A stretch of DNA of 64,000 nucleotides from Vanilla planifolia (lineage: Eukaryota; Streptophyta; Magnoliopsida; Asparagales; Orchidaceae), in contig JAIUJO010000090.1 of NCBI GenBank assembly GCA_023846275.1, forward strand, positions 172,053-236,052, given 5' to 3'. This document shows, piece after piece, positions 27,016 to 40,400 of the stretch (positions are counted from its first letter, which is position 1; each line of letters opens with the position of its first letter). The position numbers were made by a program, and so were the translations under genes. The notes beneath the pieces are model-generated. The model did not search any database and was not told the origin of the DNA. It was given only the letters and a program-made list of their open reading frames with translations.

Positions 27016-28050
27016 AAATTATATGTATGTTACATTACTTCTATTTCTCTCTTTTTAGCTTCATTCCATTTTAACTAATAATAAAATAGTAATTTATCAT
27101 TATGTATGCTTATTTATTTTTGTTATTTGTTGTAATTACAAATGAAGTCAAATTGAGACAAATAAATCTCACTTCAAAGATCTTGATGAGCATTATCATT
27201 TAAAATATTTATTTTTATATTTTATAATATTTCATTTTGGATGTTTTTAGCAAGCCTTAAGAGAAAATTTGACTCATACCTTATTTGAGGGCAAAGGGTG
27301 TTACTCTCAATCACCTTATTATCGTTGGATGCGACTTTACAACATTCCTTCCGTAATTTTTTATAATTCTTTCCATTGATTTTATTGTTTTACATTGTAA
27401 CTATAAAAATCCTATTATGCAACATTTACATCAATTTATGTCACATCACCTTAATTTATCACATTTCAATTTTTATGTAAATTTTCTTAATTTTGAAAAA
27501 TAATTTATTGTCATATATTCTTATTTTGTTTTATAATTTGTGGTAATTCAAAACAAGGTCCAATCAAGACAAAATAAACACTATTGCCACATTTTTATGA
27601 GCTTTATTCAATTAAACATTTACTAAATGTAAAAAATAAATTCAGTTTTATTTATGGTTATTTACTTCAATAATTACCAGTAAATCCAAGTGGGATCCAA
27701 TTGAAATGAAACAAACATCATTCAATGTAACATCAATCTTATTAGTAACTTAAAAATACATTTTCCAAAAACATGTTTCTTTTCTTAAAAATATTTTCTT
27801 TTATTTGATTAATTATAGTGATTCGACTTAACTCATGTTTTATTAAACATTTTCTTGATAATAAAATTATAATTCAATATTTTTTTAGGATTCATATTAA
27901 TTCCAAATAAGGTTTCATCATGAAGAAACAAACATTATTAGACTCAACTTGATGAGTTATTTCAATTTAATATTAATTTTATATTTTTAAATACTTTATT
28001 TTCTATGATTTTAATGTATTTTATAAGGCATTTATATTTATACATTATTT

Positions 28051-28453
28051 GATGATTGAAGATGTTACACTCAATCTGCTTAGTATCTTAGAATATAGCT
28101 TGCAAATGCAAGTCATCTATTTTCTTAACATTTCTTATACTATCATTATATTTCTACATAACTTCATAAATGTTATTACATGCCATTTACATAACTTTGA
28201 GTTTCTTATATTAAATTTTATCAATTTATCTCATTTGACCTTCAACATATTCAAATTATCATTAAAATAAAATATTTTTATTATTTATATTTATTTTGTT
28301 TGATAACTTGTAGAAATTCCAAATTTAATTCCTATCAAGATGAAACAAATGTTGTTGGATACATCTTGATAGAAACTATCAAATTAAATATTAATTTTTA
28401 AATTTTTGAGATTTTGACTTATTTTATAATAGCTTTTAATGCATATCTTATTT
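28051..28453 (+). repeat. Representative complete monomer (403 bp)
   Basis: One unit is measured from 'gatgattgaagatg' to the next 'gatgatagaatt'. It contains the CTCAATCTGCTTAGTATCTT landmark, the AATATTTTTATTATTTATAT segment, a 'gaaattccaaat' segment, the dyad block with a perfect 10-bp inverted repeat (28333-28342 / 28362-28371), 'caaattaaatattaattttt' and 'gacttattttataatag'. It can serve as a seed for searching the rest of the array. Confidence 0.75.
28333..28371 (+). other. Perfect 10-bp dyad in satellite monomer
   Basis: TATCAAGATG (28333-28342) and CATCTTGATA (28362-28371) are exact reverse complements separated by 19 bp. They occupy the monomer position where the family form is CGAGATGA...TCATCTCG. 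Both arms differ from that form at the paired CpG positions and remain complementary. Whether the DNA or an RNA copy actually folds is not known. Confidence 0.8.
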
Positions 28454-31400
28454 GATGATAGAATTTTTTACCCTTGATCTCCTAAAAACATTTAATACAA
28501 CCTTCCCATATAAACTTTAAAATTTCATTGAATTACTCACTTTGGTGTTATTATATTATTATAACTCAAACTCCTATTTTATGACCTTTACATCACTTTG
28601 AATTAGTTATATTATATTAAATCTATTTAATTCATTTCATCATTAACACATATTTACATGTTATTAAAATAATAATTTATTATTATTTATTCATATTTTC
28701 TTTAATCATTCTCAACAATTATAATGTTGTCCAATAGAGATGAAACAAATATCTAATTTTCTTACATTATAATGTTGGACTCATCTTGAGAAGCACTATA
28801 AAAAAATCAACTCATTTTTAAATTTTTTAGTATTTAGTTTTCTCATATTATGACTTGTTTTATATGGAATTATAATTCTCACTTAGTTTGATTTTTTAGG
28901 ATGATAAACTTGCTCTCCTTAGTATCTTGGAAAGCAATTTTCCCATATAATTTATCTTCTTTTGTCAAATTTTTAATTTGATTTACTTATACCTTTAAGA
29001 AACCTAAAATCTCATATATTGTGAGCTTTAAGTCAATTTTATTTTGTAATATTGTAATTTCTCAATTTATCACATTTAAGCTTTAATATATATATATTTT
29101 TTAACAAAAGTAATAATTTATTTTTATTAATTCTTATTAGCCTTGATAATTTATAGTACTCCTAAATGAGATCTGATCAAATCAAAACAAACATTATTAT
29201 ACTAGTCTTATTGAGTTTTATTCTATTTAGTATTTATTTTTAATTTTGAAGTATAGTGTTATCTAATGTTATGGAAATATTATGAGTCATTTTGATTTGG
29301 GCTTGATTTGATGATCAATTGCTGATATGCTTGATTTTCTGAACATCTTGGAAGGGAGTTTTCACATAAATTTTTCTTAAATTTATAATTTTTCCATTTG
29401 GTTTGGTTAAATTACAAGTAACCCCAAATCTCTTAATGTATTGCCTTTACATCAATTTTTTTACATTAGTTGTAATTCCATCATTTTTAATTTAATATAT
29501 GTTTAATTAGTATTAAAGATAAAATTTATTATCATTTATGTTTATTTACATTTCTAATTTATAGTAATCCTAAACAGTTGGTCTCATTTTTTAAAATTGT
29601 TTGCTTTCATTTTGTTATGTAACATTACCTTAATTCATGTAAACTCAATTTTAGGTAATATTTACATAATCCTAAAATGATAATTTATTAGTAATTATGG
29701 CTATTAAAGTTTTTACTAGCACTAATTTAGAGCTAGGTCTTATTGAGGCAAAATATTTTTCATTAGATTCATCTCTATTAGATCTATCCAATTAAAATTT
29801 TATTTTTAAATTTTGAAATATTTAATGCGTCTTAGGTTTTAGTAAGTTTTATGAGGCATTTGAATTCATACATTAATTAACGATTTACAATTTTATAATT
29901 GATCTCCTTGTATCTCTGAATGCATCTTTTTTGTATAATTTATTTCTATTTTTTTAATTTTTTTTTATTTTGTTATGTTTCTATGCAACTCTAATCTAAT
30001 TGACTTTATGTCACTGTTACTTCATTATGTTAAATACTTATAATTTATGTCATTTCAATTTTAATATGTTTTTCATAATATTAAAAATCATAATTTATTA
30101 TTATTTATGGTCATTTATCTTGGTAGTATGTAGTAATTCCTAAGAAGTCCAATCATGATGAGAAGTTGTAATTATTATTTGAATTAAAGATTGAAAATCC
30201 AAGACTAGATCAAACAAATATCTTAGAATGGTACTTCCTTATGTAATTTTCCTCAATTTTTAGATTTTATACTTTGATTTAGGGTTATTATTAACTAACT
30301 CAAGGTCTTTTCTCAAGTGATTTTTAGTTTTGATTTATTTATATTACATTGCTTCAATTCCTTTTATTTAACCATTAATTTATATATACATAATATTAAA
30401 ATAATATTTTATTATTATTTAAGTCTACTTACATTTTTAATTAACAGTAATTCTAAATGAGACCCAACAAAGATGAAATAAACAATAGTAGACTAGAATT
30501 GACTAGGTTTATCCAATTAAGTATTCATTGCTTTATTTTTAAATATTTTATACAACTACAATTTTGAAACACTTTGAGAGATATTTCAATTGTAACATAA
30601 TTTGATCATAGATGATGTTACCTTAGAACACATTAACTTTGGATTCCACCTTCCCATAATATTTTTTAAGTTCTTTGAAGGTTTCTCATAGATTTGATAA
30701 TATTTCAATGTAATGCTAAATCGTCTTTCGTTTGATCTTTACAAAATTTAAATATTTTTATATTACATTGCTCCAATTTATCTAATTTCTATTTTAATAT
30801 GAATTTAGCTTATATTTAAATAATAAGGTTTTACTATTTATGTTCATTAAGTTTTTTAATTTGTAATTATTCTAAACAAGGAACAATCATGACAAAAAAA
30901 CTTAATTGGACTCATCTCCATGAGCTCTATGCTATTAAATATTAATTTACATATATTTTATAAATACTTTATTTTAGATATTTTTTTATTTTTATTGAGA
31001 CTTTTTTATTCATATTAATTTTATGATCAAGAATATTACACTCAATGTACTTAAGATCTTGGAATATTTTTTTCCATACAATTTATTTCTATTCTTAAAT
31101 TCTCTTTCTTTTATTTGGTTATATTGCTATGGAACTGTAATTCTCCTCTTATGTTATAATACATGTCTTTTTTTGGTTACACTATATTTTTTTAATTTAA
31201 CTCCTTTAAATATTAATAGACATTTACTTAACATTAAAAAATAATAAATTATTATTTTTAAATTTTACATTGGTAACATACACAAATTATAAATTATGTC
31301 AAATTGAGATGAAAGAAACAAAAAAAAATAGTCTCAATGAACCTTCTCTAATTAAATACTTACTTTTAATTTTAAAATATTTTACACCCCTAGGTTTAAC

Positions 31401-34400
31401 ACCTTTTATAAGGCATTTTTATTCATACCTGATTTGATGATATATTATGTTACTCTCTATCTCCTTAATATCTTTAGATAAAACTCTCTAGTATAATATT
31501 CCTTAATTTCTTGAATTTTTAGTTTTGATATTGTTATATTACAATTTAACTCAAGTATAAATTTACTTAAAATAAAAAGTAATAATTTGTCATTATATAT
31601 GCATATTTAATTTATTTATATATTGTAATTCAAAACCATGTTTGATCAAGTAAAAAACATCATTGCAATCATCTCTACGACCTCTATACTATTATAGATT
31701 TTTTATATTTTTTAAATATTTTATTTTGCATTTTATTGTATTTCATGATACATGTTGATTTGTATTGATTTGGTGATCAAGAATATTACACTAAATTTTC
31801 TTAGGGATTTGGAATACAACGTGAAAGTAAAATTTATTTATTTTCTTGAAATTTTTTACTTTTATTTTGTTATATTGTTATGTAACTATAGCTCTCTTAT
31901 CATGTGACATTTACCCTTCTTTTCCTTAGATATATTACTTTGTTTCAATTTAACTCATTTAGGCTTTAATATAGTTTTACTTAAAATTAAAATAATAATA
32001 TATTATTATTTATATTTAGTTACATTCATATTTTATAGTATTTTAGAATTAGGTTGAATAGAATTTTTTTGAATATTTACTTAAATGTATATTTAATTAT
32101 TATTTAAAAGTAATTTATTTTTAGTTATTTTTATTTTGTTTGTTATGTCGTAGTAATTTCAAACAAAGTCCTATAAACAGGAAAAAACTTATTTAGACTA
32201 CTCTCGATGAGTTTTATTTAATTAAATATTTTTTAACTTATTTCAATTTTTATTATCTAAAGTTTTTGTTTATTTTTTAAGATAATTTTATCTTACACAA
32301 GTTCACGAACAATACGTTAGACATGATCTTGTTTTTCTCTAGGAACATAATAGTCACATATAATTTACAAAGTTTCTTAAAACCATTTCCTGTGATTTGG
32401 TAATATTATTATGCTATTCAAAATAGACTCTAATACAAATTTAATATCACTCCATTAATTTATACTAGTTTACTTAATTTTACCTAAATTTACCTTTAAT
32501 ATATATTTACTTAAAATAAAATAATAATTTATTATTATTTATGACTATTCACTTTGGTAACTTATATTAATTTCGAAAATTTTGAAAACTATCAAATGGT
32601 GATGACATAAAAGTTGTTAGATTTTGCTTGACGAGTTCTATGAAGCTAAATATTTATTAATTAAGTTGAATTGTTTCATTTACAATGGTTTTAACATACT
32701 TTGCAAGACATTTCCATCAATGCTTAATTTTACAAATAAGAATATTACCCTCGTTGTCTTTATTATAACTTAATTCATCTATGCCATAAAATGTATCTTA
32801 TTTTTTCAAATTTTTTGTTTCGATTTTTCTACATTACTATCAAATTTTTTATTCTCCCTACATATGACCATACATTGCTTTTTTTTGTCATAATATATTA
32901 CTTCAATTTATCTATTTTTTAAAAACATTTTATATTTACAACAAAACAAAAAAAATAAATTATTTATTATTATTTATGCTTACATAAATAATTCATAGTT
33001 TTCCAAATGGGGACTGATCGAGTTGAAAGAAACATCATATTATGTTATGCCTGATTTTCTTTATTCTTGAAATGTATCTTCCCTACAAAGTCGTCTCATT
33101 TCTTAAAAAAATTTCTTTTATTTTTTTATATTATATTCATGCCTAAAAAATTGTCTCATTTCAAATTAAACTTTTATTAACATGATATTAAAATTAAAAT
33201 TTATGAAAATGCATATTTATTTACATTGGTAATTTGTAGTAATTTCAAACTAGGTATGATAAAAAAGTAACAAATATTATTGGACTTATATTAGTGACAA
33301 ATATCAATCTAATTTTTTTAAATATATTATTTTCTAATAATTTGACTTATTTTGTGAGACATTTTTATTTGTACCTTTTTTAATGATCAATGTTGTTATG
33401 ATCGATCTACTTACTATCTTGGAATGTAACTTTTGAATACAATTTGTCTGATTTTATTAACTTTTTTGCTTTGATTATGTTATATTTCTATATGGCTTTG
33501 AAAACATTTTTTTATAACCGCTACGCCATTTGTACCTTATTATATTACATTGCTTTAGATTTATTATTTTTGACTTAAATACATTCAATTCAGTATTTAA
33601 AAAAATTATATTACTTAGGTTTATTCAATTTGGTAATTTGTAGTAATTCCAAAAGATGTGTGATTGAGACAAAACCAACATCTTTGGATTGATGTTGATG
33701 AGCATTATACAACTAAAATTCAATTTTATATGTTCAAATATTGTTTATGATGATTTTGACATATTTGCATGAATGTTTTATTGAAATTTGACTTGATGAT
33801 AGTAGATCTTGCTCTTGATCTTCTTAGTATATTTGAATGCAACATTCCAATAGAATGTCTTTATTTCCTCAAAATTTTCACTTTGACTTGGTTAAATTAT
33901 ATTAAAACTTCAAATCTCTTGTGATGTGAGCTTTAATCACTTTGAATTGTATATGTTATCTACTTCAATCTAACTCATTTTAGTATTTTATGTATTTACT
34001 TACCATTAAAATAGTAATTATTATTACTTATGATTATTTAATTTGGTAACTTATAGTAATTTCTAATAACATCTAATGGAGATAAAATAAAATTTGTTAG
34101 ATTCCTCTTGACTAGTTCTGTTAAACTAATGTTTACTAATTAATTTTAAATACTTTAATTAGAATTGCTTTAGTACAATTTAAAAGTCATTTCTATTTGT
34201 AATTTATTTTATGAATGAAGATGTTGCATTGGATGTCTTAATTATAATGGAATGCATTCTCATTCAATTTATCTCATTATTTTCTATTTTTCCTTGAATT
34301 AGTTATATTACTTTAAAACTCCAATTCACCTCCCTTATGACTATGACATCACTTTAATTTTGCTATATTATATTACTTCAATTTATTATTTTAAAATTTC

Positions 34401-37400
34401 TTTCATATTTACCAGTATAAAAATAATAATTTTTATCATTTGTTGTGTTTATTTAGTAATTCATAGTACTTCTCAATGGGGTTTGATTGAGTTAAAGCAA
34501 ATGTGATTCAATGTAATGCTTGATCTCCTTTATATTGTGAAATGCAATTTTCCAACAAAATGTATCTCATTTTTCAAAAAATTTACTTTGATTTTTTTAT
34601 GTTATACTTATTCAATTTAACTCATTTCAGCATAAACTATCATTTACATGATATTGAAATAATAATTTATTATTATGTATAATTATTTAGTCTACTAATT
34701 TTTAATAATTTTAAACAAGGCTTGTTCAAGAAGAAATAAGTATCATTGGACTCATCTTAGCAACCAATATCTACTTAATATTTATTTTATATTTTTAAAT
34801 ATATTATTTTTTAAAGTTTTACATGTTTTATGAGGCATTTTTATTCATACATTATTTAACAAAAGAGGTTGTTATACTCAATTAACTTAGTATCACGAAT
34901 GTATTTTTTTAATACAATTTATCTAATTTTTATTTATTTTGTCATATTTTTATAATCTTTAAAACCTTATTATATGACCATAACATCAGTTTGAGCTCAT
35001 TATATTTAATTACTTCAACTAATCATTTTTTTGCTTAAATATATTAAACTTACTATTTCAAAATCACTATTATTTATATTTATTTAATTTGATAAATTTT
35101 CTAATTATAAATGCATTTGTTTGTCGTAAAACAAACATCATTGGACTCATCTCAATGAGCATTATTCAACCAAACATTCATTTTTATTTTTGGGAGTATT
35201 TTTTAAAAGCTTTTAGCATGACTTGTATGAAATTTTTATTCATACATGATTTAATGATTATAGATGCTACCCTTGATCTTCCTAGTTATTGTAATGCAAC
35301 ATTTCTAAACAAAATTTTCTTATTTCTTAATATTTTTCTCCTTTATTTACTTTTATTATATGAAACTCTAAATTTAATTGGATATGTTAAATTTCTTTAA
35401 TTAAACGTATTTCATCTTTAATATATATCTACATAACATTAAAATAATAATTTGTTATTATTTATTCTTATTTTATTTAGTAATTAAAAGTAATTCCCAA
35501 CAAGGTCTGATGGAGGTGAAATATACTTTGTTTGACTAATCCTGGTATGCTCTATCCAAATATCTATTAATTTTTATATTTTTTTAATATTTTATTTTTT
35601 AATGTTTCAGTAGACTTGAGGAGGAATTTTTTGTTGTACCTAATTTCATGATTGAGCATGATAGACTCACTTGCCATATTTCCTTAGAGTAAAATTTTCT
35701 CTTATTTGATTTGGTTATATTTTTATAAAAGCCTAAATCACCTCTATTGCAACACTTGCATCACTTTGATTTGGTAATATTATAATTCTTCAATTTATCT
35801 CATTAAAACTTTAGTATATATCTTTTTAATATTAAAGCAATATTTTTTTTATTTACATTCACTTTGGTGATTCAAAGTATCACAAATGAGGTCAAATCAA
35901 GACAATGAAATCATCTTTGGACTCATCTTGAAAAGTATTATCCTATTAAGTATTTTTTTATATTTTAAATATTACATTTTCTAGGGTTATTAAAACATTA
36001 AGAGGTATTTTGACTCGTGCCTCATTTAATAATAAAGGATGGTACACAAAGCTTCCTTCAAACTTTTCAGTGCAGCTTCCTCATATATTTTATCTCATTT
36101 TTCAATTTCTTTTGCTTTGATTTGATTAATTACGTAACCCTAAATCTTCTATTATTTCACCTTTAAGTCTCCTTGATTTTGTTATTCTATATTATTCCAA
36201 TTTATCACATATGAACATTAATTTATGTTTTCTTAATATTAAGAAAAATACTTTATTATTATTTTACTTTACCTATGTTTGCAATTTGTAGCAACTCCAA
36301 ACAATTTGTCATTGTTATTTTTACTTTTATTTTGTTACATAACATTGCTTCAATTTATCAAAATTCTACTTTAATTTAATCTATTTAATGTCAAAATGAT
36401 AACTTATTTTTAATTATTCATGTTTAAGTTATTTATTCACTCTAATTTCAAATAAGGTTTGACTTAAATGAAACAATCATTATTAAACACATCTAAATGA
36501 GCACTATAAAAGTATACATTCAATTTTAAATTTTTCAATATATTTTTTCTTGAATTTTGGCAAGCTTTACTAGTGATTTTAATTCTTATATTATTTGATG
36601 ATTAAGGAATTTAGAATTGATCTCTTTAATTTCTTTGAATGCAATATTCTTATATTATTTATTTTATTTCATAAAATGTTTCGCTTTGCTTTGGATATAT
36701 TACAATGTCACTTTAAATCACCATTCATGTGATCATTGCATCTCTTTACATGGTTAAATATTACATTATTTGAATTATTCGTATTTCAATTTTTATATTT
36801 GTCAAGTTAGTACTAAAAATTATAATTTATTAGTAACTTTGTTCATTTACCTTGATAAAATAAGGTAATTCCAAACAAGGTGGAATCTAGATAAAACAAC
36901 TTTTTGGCTTATCACAATGAGTTTTCAAATATTCACTTATATATCTTTAAATAATTTAGTTTCTAGCCATTTGACATACTTTATAAGATGTTTTGATTAT
37001 TGTTGTAATTGAAGATTGAGAATTTTACACTTAATCTCCATATTATCTTAGAATTTAACTTTTGTATACAATTTATCATATTTATTCAAAGTTTTTGCAT
37101 TGATTTGGAGATATTACTATATAACCTTAAATCTCTTCTCATGTTATATTTATAATGCTTTGATTGGTTTGTACCACATTACTATAATTTTTTTCATTTA
37201 AGCCTTAATTTATATATACTTAATGTTAAAATAATAATTTATTATTTTTATTCTTATTTAATTTTTTAATTTGCATTAATTCTAAATGAGGTCAAATAAG
37301 AATGAAACATTAATTTTTTTAGTTCAACCTAATTAAACACTCATTTTTTGGTAAATCTTTTATTCTAAGGATTTTAGCACCCTTTAAGAGATATTTCATT

Positions 37401-40400
37401 TCACTCATGATTTGAAAATCATGCTTGTATCACTTGAATCTATTTGTATATTAGAATGCAATATGACCAAATAATTTATCTCACTTCTTCAAATTTTTTG
37501 ATTTGCTTTTGTCTTATTGCAACGCAACTCTGAGGCTCCTCTTATTTGACCTTTACAAAGCTTTCATTTTCTTATATTTTATTCCTACAATTTATTTCAG
37601 TTTAATTTTTGCATATATTTGCAAAATAATGAAATAATAATTAATTTATTATTTGAACTTATCTATTTAGGTAATTTGAAATAATTTAAAAAAGGATTTG
37701 ATGATGTTGAAATAATTGTGATTCGACTGATTTCTACAAGTTCTATTCACTTAAAAGTTTTTTAAAATTTTAAGATATTTCATTTAATAAGGTTTTGACA
37801 AGTTTTATGGATCATATAAATTCATAATTGTTTTGAGGATAAGATTTGTTGCAGTCAATGTCTTTACTATACTGGATAGTTACTCGAAAAATTTATATCA
37901 TTTTCTCAATTTTTTTGTTTCGTTATATTACTATGCAACTCTAAATCACATCTCATGTGACTTTATAAATCTTTTATTGGAATATATTGCATTGGTTTAA
38001 TTTATCTTATTTTAACTTTAATATATATTTACTTTAAATGAAAATAACTTTTTTTTTATTTTTTATACCAATTTGTGTTTATTATTAGATGTTATTCCGA
38101 ATGAGGATTGATTGAGATGAAAGTACCAATTCTTTCACTCAACTAAATGAGCTCAATCAAACTAAATATTTATTTATTATTTTTAAAATCGTTTTTGCTA
38201 TGGCTTTGGCTCACTATATGATACATTTGGATTAATACTTTTTTAAATAACTAATGATGTTACAATCGAGCTCCATAGTATCTTTGAAAGCATTTTTTGA
38301 TACACTTTGCGTTATTTCTTAGAATGCTTCCTTTTGAAATTGTTATTTTACTTGGTTTCTCCAAATCTATTATTATGTAGCCTTTAAGTTACTTTTATTT
38401 GGTTATATTACATTACATCAATTTTTCTTATTAATGATATATTATATAATTAGCTAAATAATTTATTATAATTTATGCTTACCAATTTTCGTACTATGTA
38501 ATAATTATAAATGAGGTCCCATCAAGATGAAATATGCAATGTTGGTCTCATCTCAATATCCTATATCTAGTTAAATATTATTTTTTTTTAATAATTTTGA
38601 ATATTATATATTTAATTGTTTTAGTACTCTTTATGTGTTATTTTTATTTTTACCTACTTTGATGACTAAGAAAATAACTTTTTCATAACATTTCTCGCAT
38701 TTCTAGAAAAGTTTGTTCTTTGATTTACTAATATTACTATGTTATTCTAAATCAACTTGAATGTGACGTTTAAAAACCTTTGATTTTTATATCACAATGC
38801 TTTCATTAAGCTCATTTAGTTTTAATGTTATTTACTTCATATTAAAATTATAGTATTAAATTATTTATGCTTATGTATATTGGTAATTCATAATAATTTA
38901 AAATGAGATTCTAGTGAAACGAAAAAGATGTCATTTGAATCATCTCAATTAACTATATTCAATTAGATATTGTTTTTAATGTTTGAAAATAATTTATTTT
39001 TGTAATATATAGCATATTTTATAACACATTTTTGTTTCATACTTGATGATCAAGTATGTTGCACTCAATCTTATAATCTTGGAGTACAATTTCCACATGT
39101 AATTTATCTCATTAATTTAAATTTTTCACATTGATTTGATTGTATTACTATGCAACCCTTGATCTCAACTTGTTTAATCGTTACATCGTAATGATTTAGT
39201 TATGGTACATCACTTCAATTTATCTTATTTCAACTTTAATGTATATTTACCTGATTTGAAAAACTAATTCATTATTATTTCTACTTATTTACATTAGTTA
39301 TTTATAGTAATTTAAGATGGGGTATAAATATTTTAGGACTTATGTTAATGGGCCATATCAATGAAACTTCTTTTAATATTTTTTTAATTGCTCTATTTTT
39401 TAAGTTTTTTCCTTGTTTTATGAGACTTCTATATTCGTACCTATTTAAATGATCAAGGTTGTTAAACTCAACCTTCTTAGTATATTGGAATATAGCCCTT
39501 TTATATAACCTATTTTATTTCTTCAAATTTTATGATTTTATGAGGCCATAATACCATGTAATAATAAAACTATGCTTGCATGATCATTACATCGTGTTGA
39601 TTTAGATGTATTATAATGCTTCAATTTATCTTATTTCAACTTTACTATACATTTAAATAATATCAAAGAAATTTTTTATTATTTATTTTTTGTTATTTAC
39701 TTAGTTAATTAGAGGTAATTCGAAACAATGTCTGATTGAGATGAAGCGAATGTAAAGCATACATCTCAGAGAGCTTTATCCTATTTAATATTTATTTTTA
39801 TTTTTTTTAAATAGTTTACTTTTTAGGATTTTGTATGCTTTAAAAGGTATTTCAATAGTACCTTTTTTAAATCTAGGATCTTATATTAAAAATCTTTATT
39901 TTTTTAAAATAAAACTTTTAACTACAACTTATCACATTTTCTAAAAATTTTCACTTTGATTTTGTTATATTGCTTTATAACTATAAATGTTGTATTACAT
40001 GACCTTTACATTGCCTTGACTTAGTTATACTTATTACATTGCAATAAATTATTTATTTTAATATTTAAAATATATTTAATTAATTTTAAATTATTTTTTA
40101 TTATTGTGTTTATTTACTTTATAATTCATACTAATTCTTAGTGTGATCTATTGGAGATAAAATAGTAAAGTTCGACACATCTTATTGTACTCAATCAAAA
40201 TAAAACTTCTTTTTTTATATTTTTAGATATTTTGTTTTTATTGCTCTGCTCATTTTGTAGGATATTTTTGTTTTTACATTATTTTTTCATCAATAATGTT
40301 ACACTCAATCTCCTTAGTATCATGATTTGGTATATTACTTTAATCATTAAACCACCTCTCATGTCAACATTACATCATTTTGATATAGTAATGTTAGGCT

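Noticed and set aside
35089..35400. 103-codon plus-strand open frame
   Set aside because: Satellite-derived, rich in Phe, Leu and Ile as expected from T-rich DNA, with no start context or family match.
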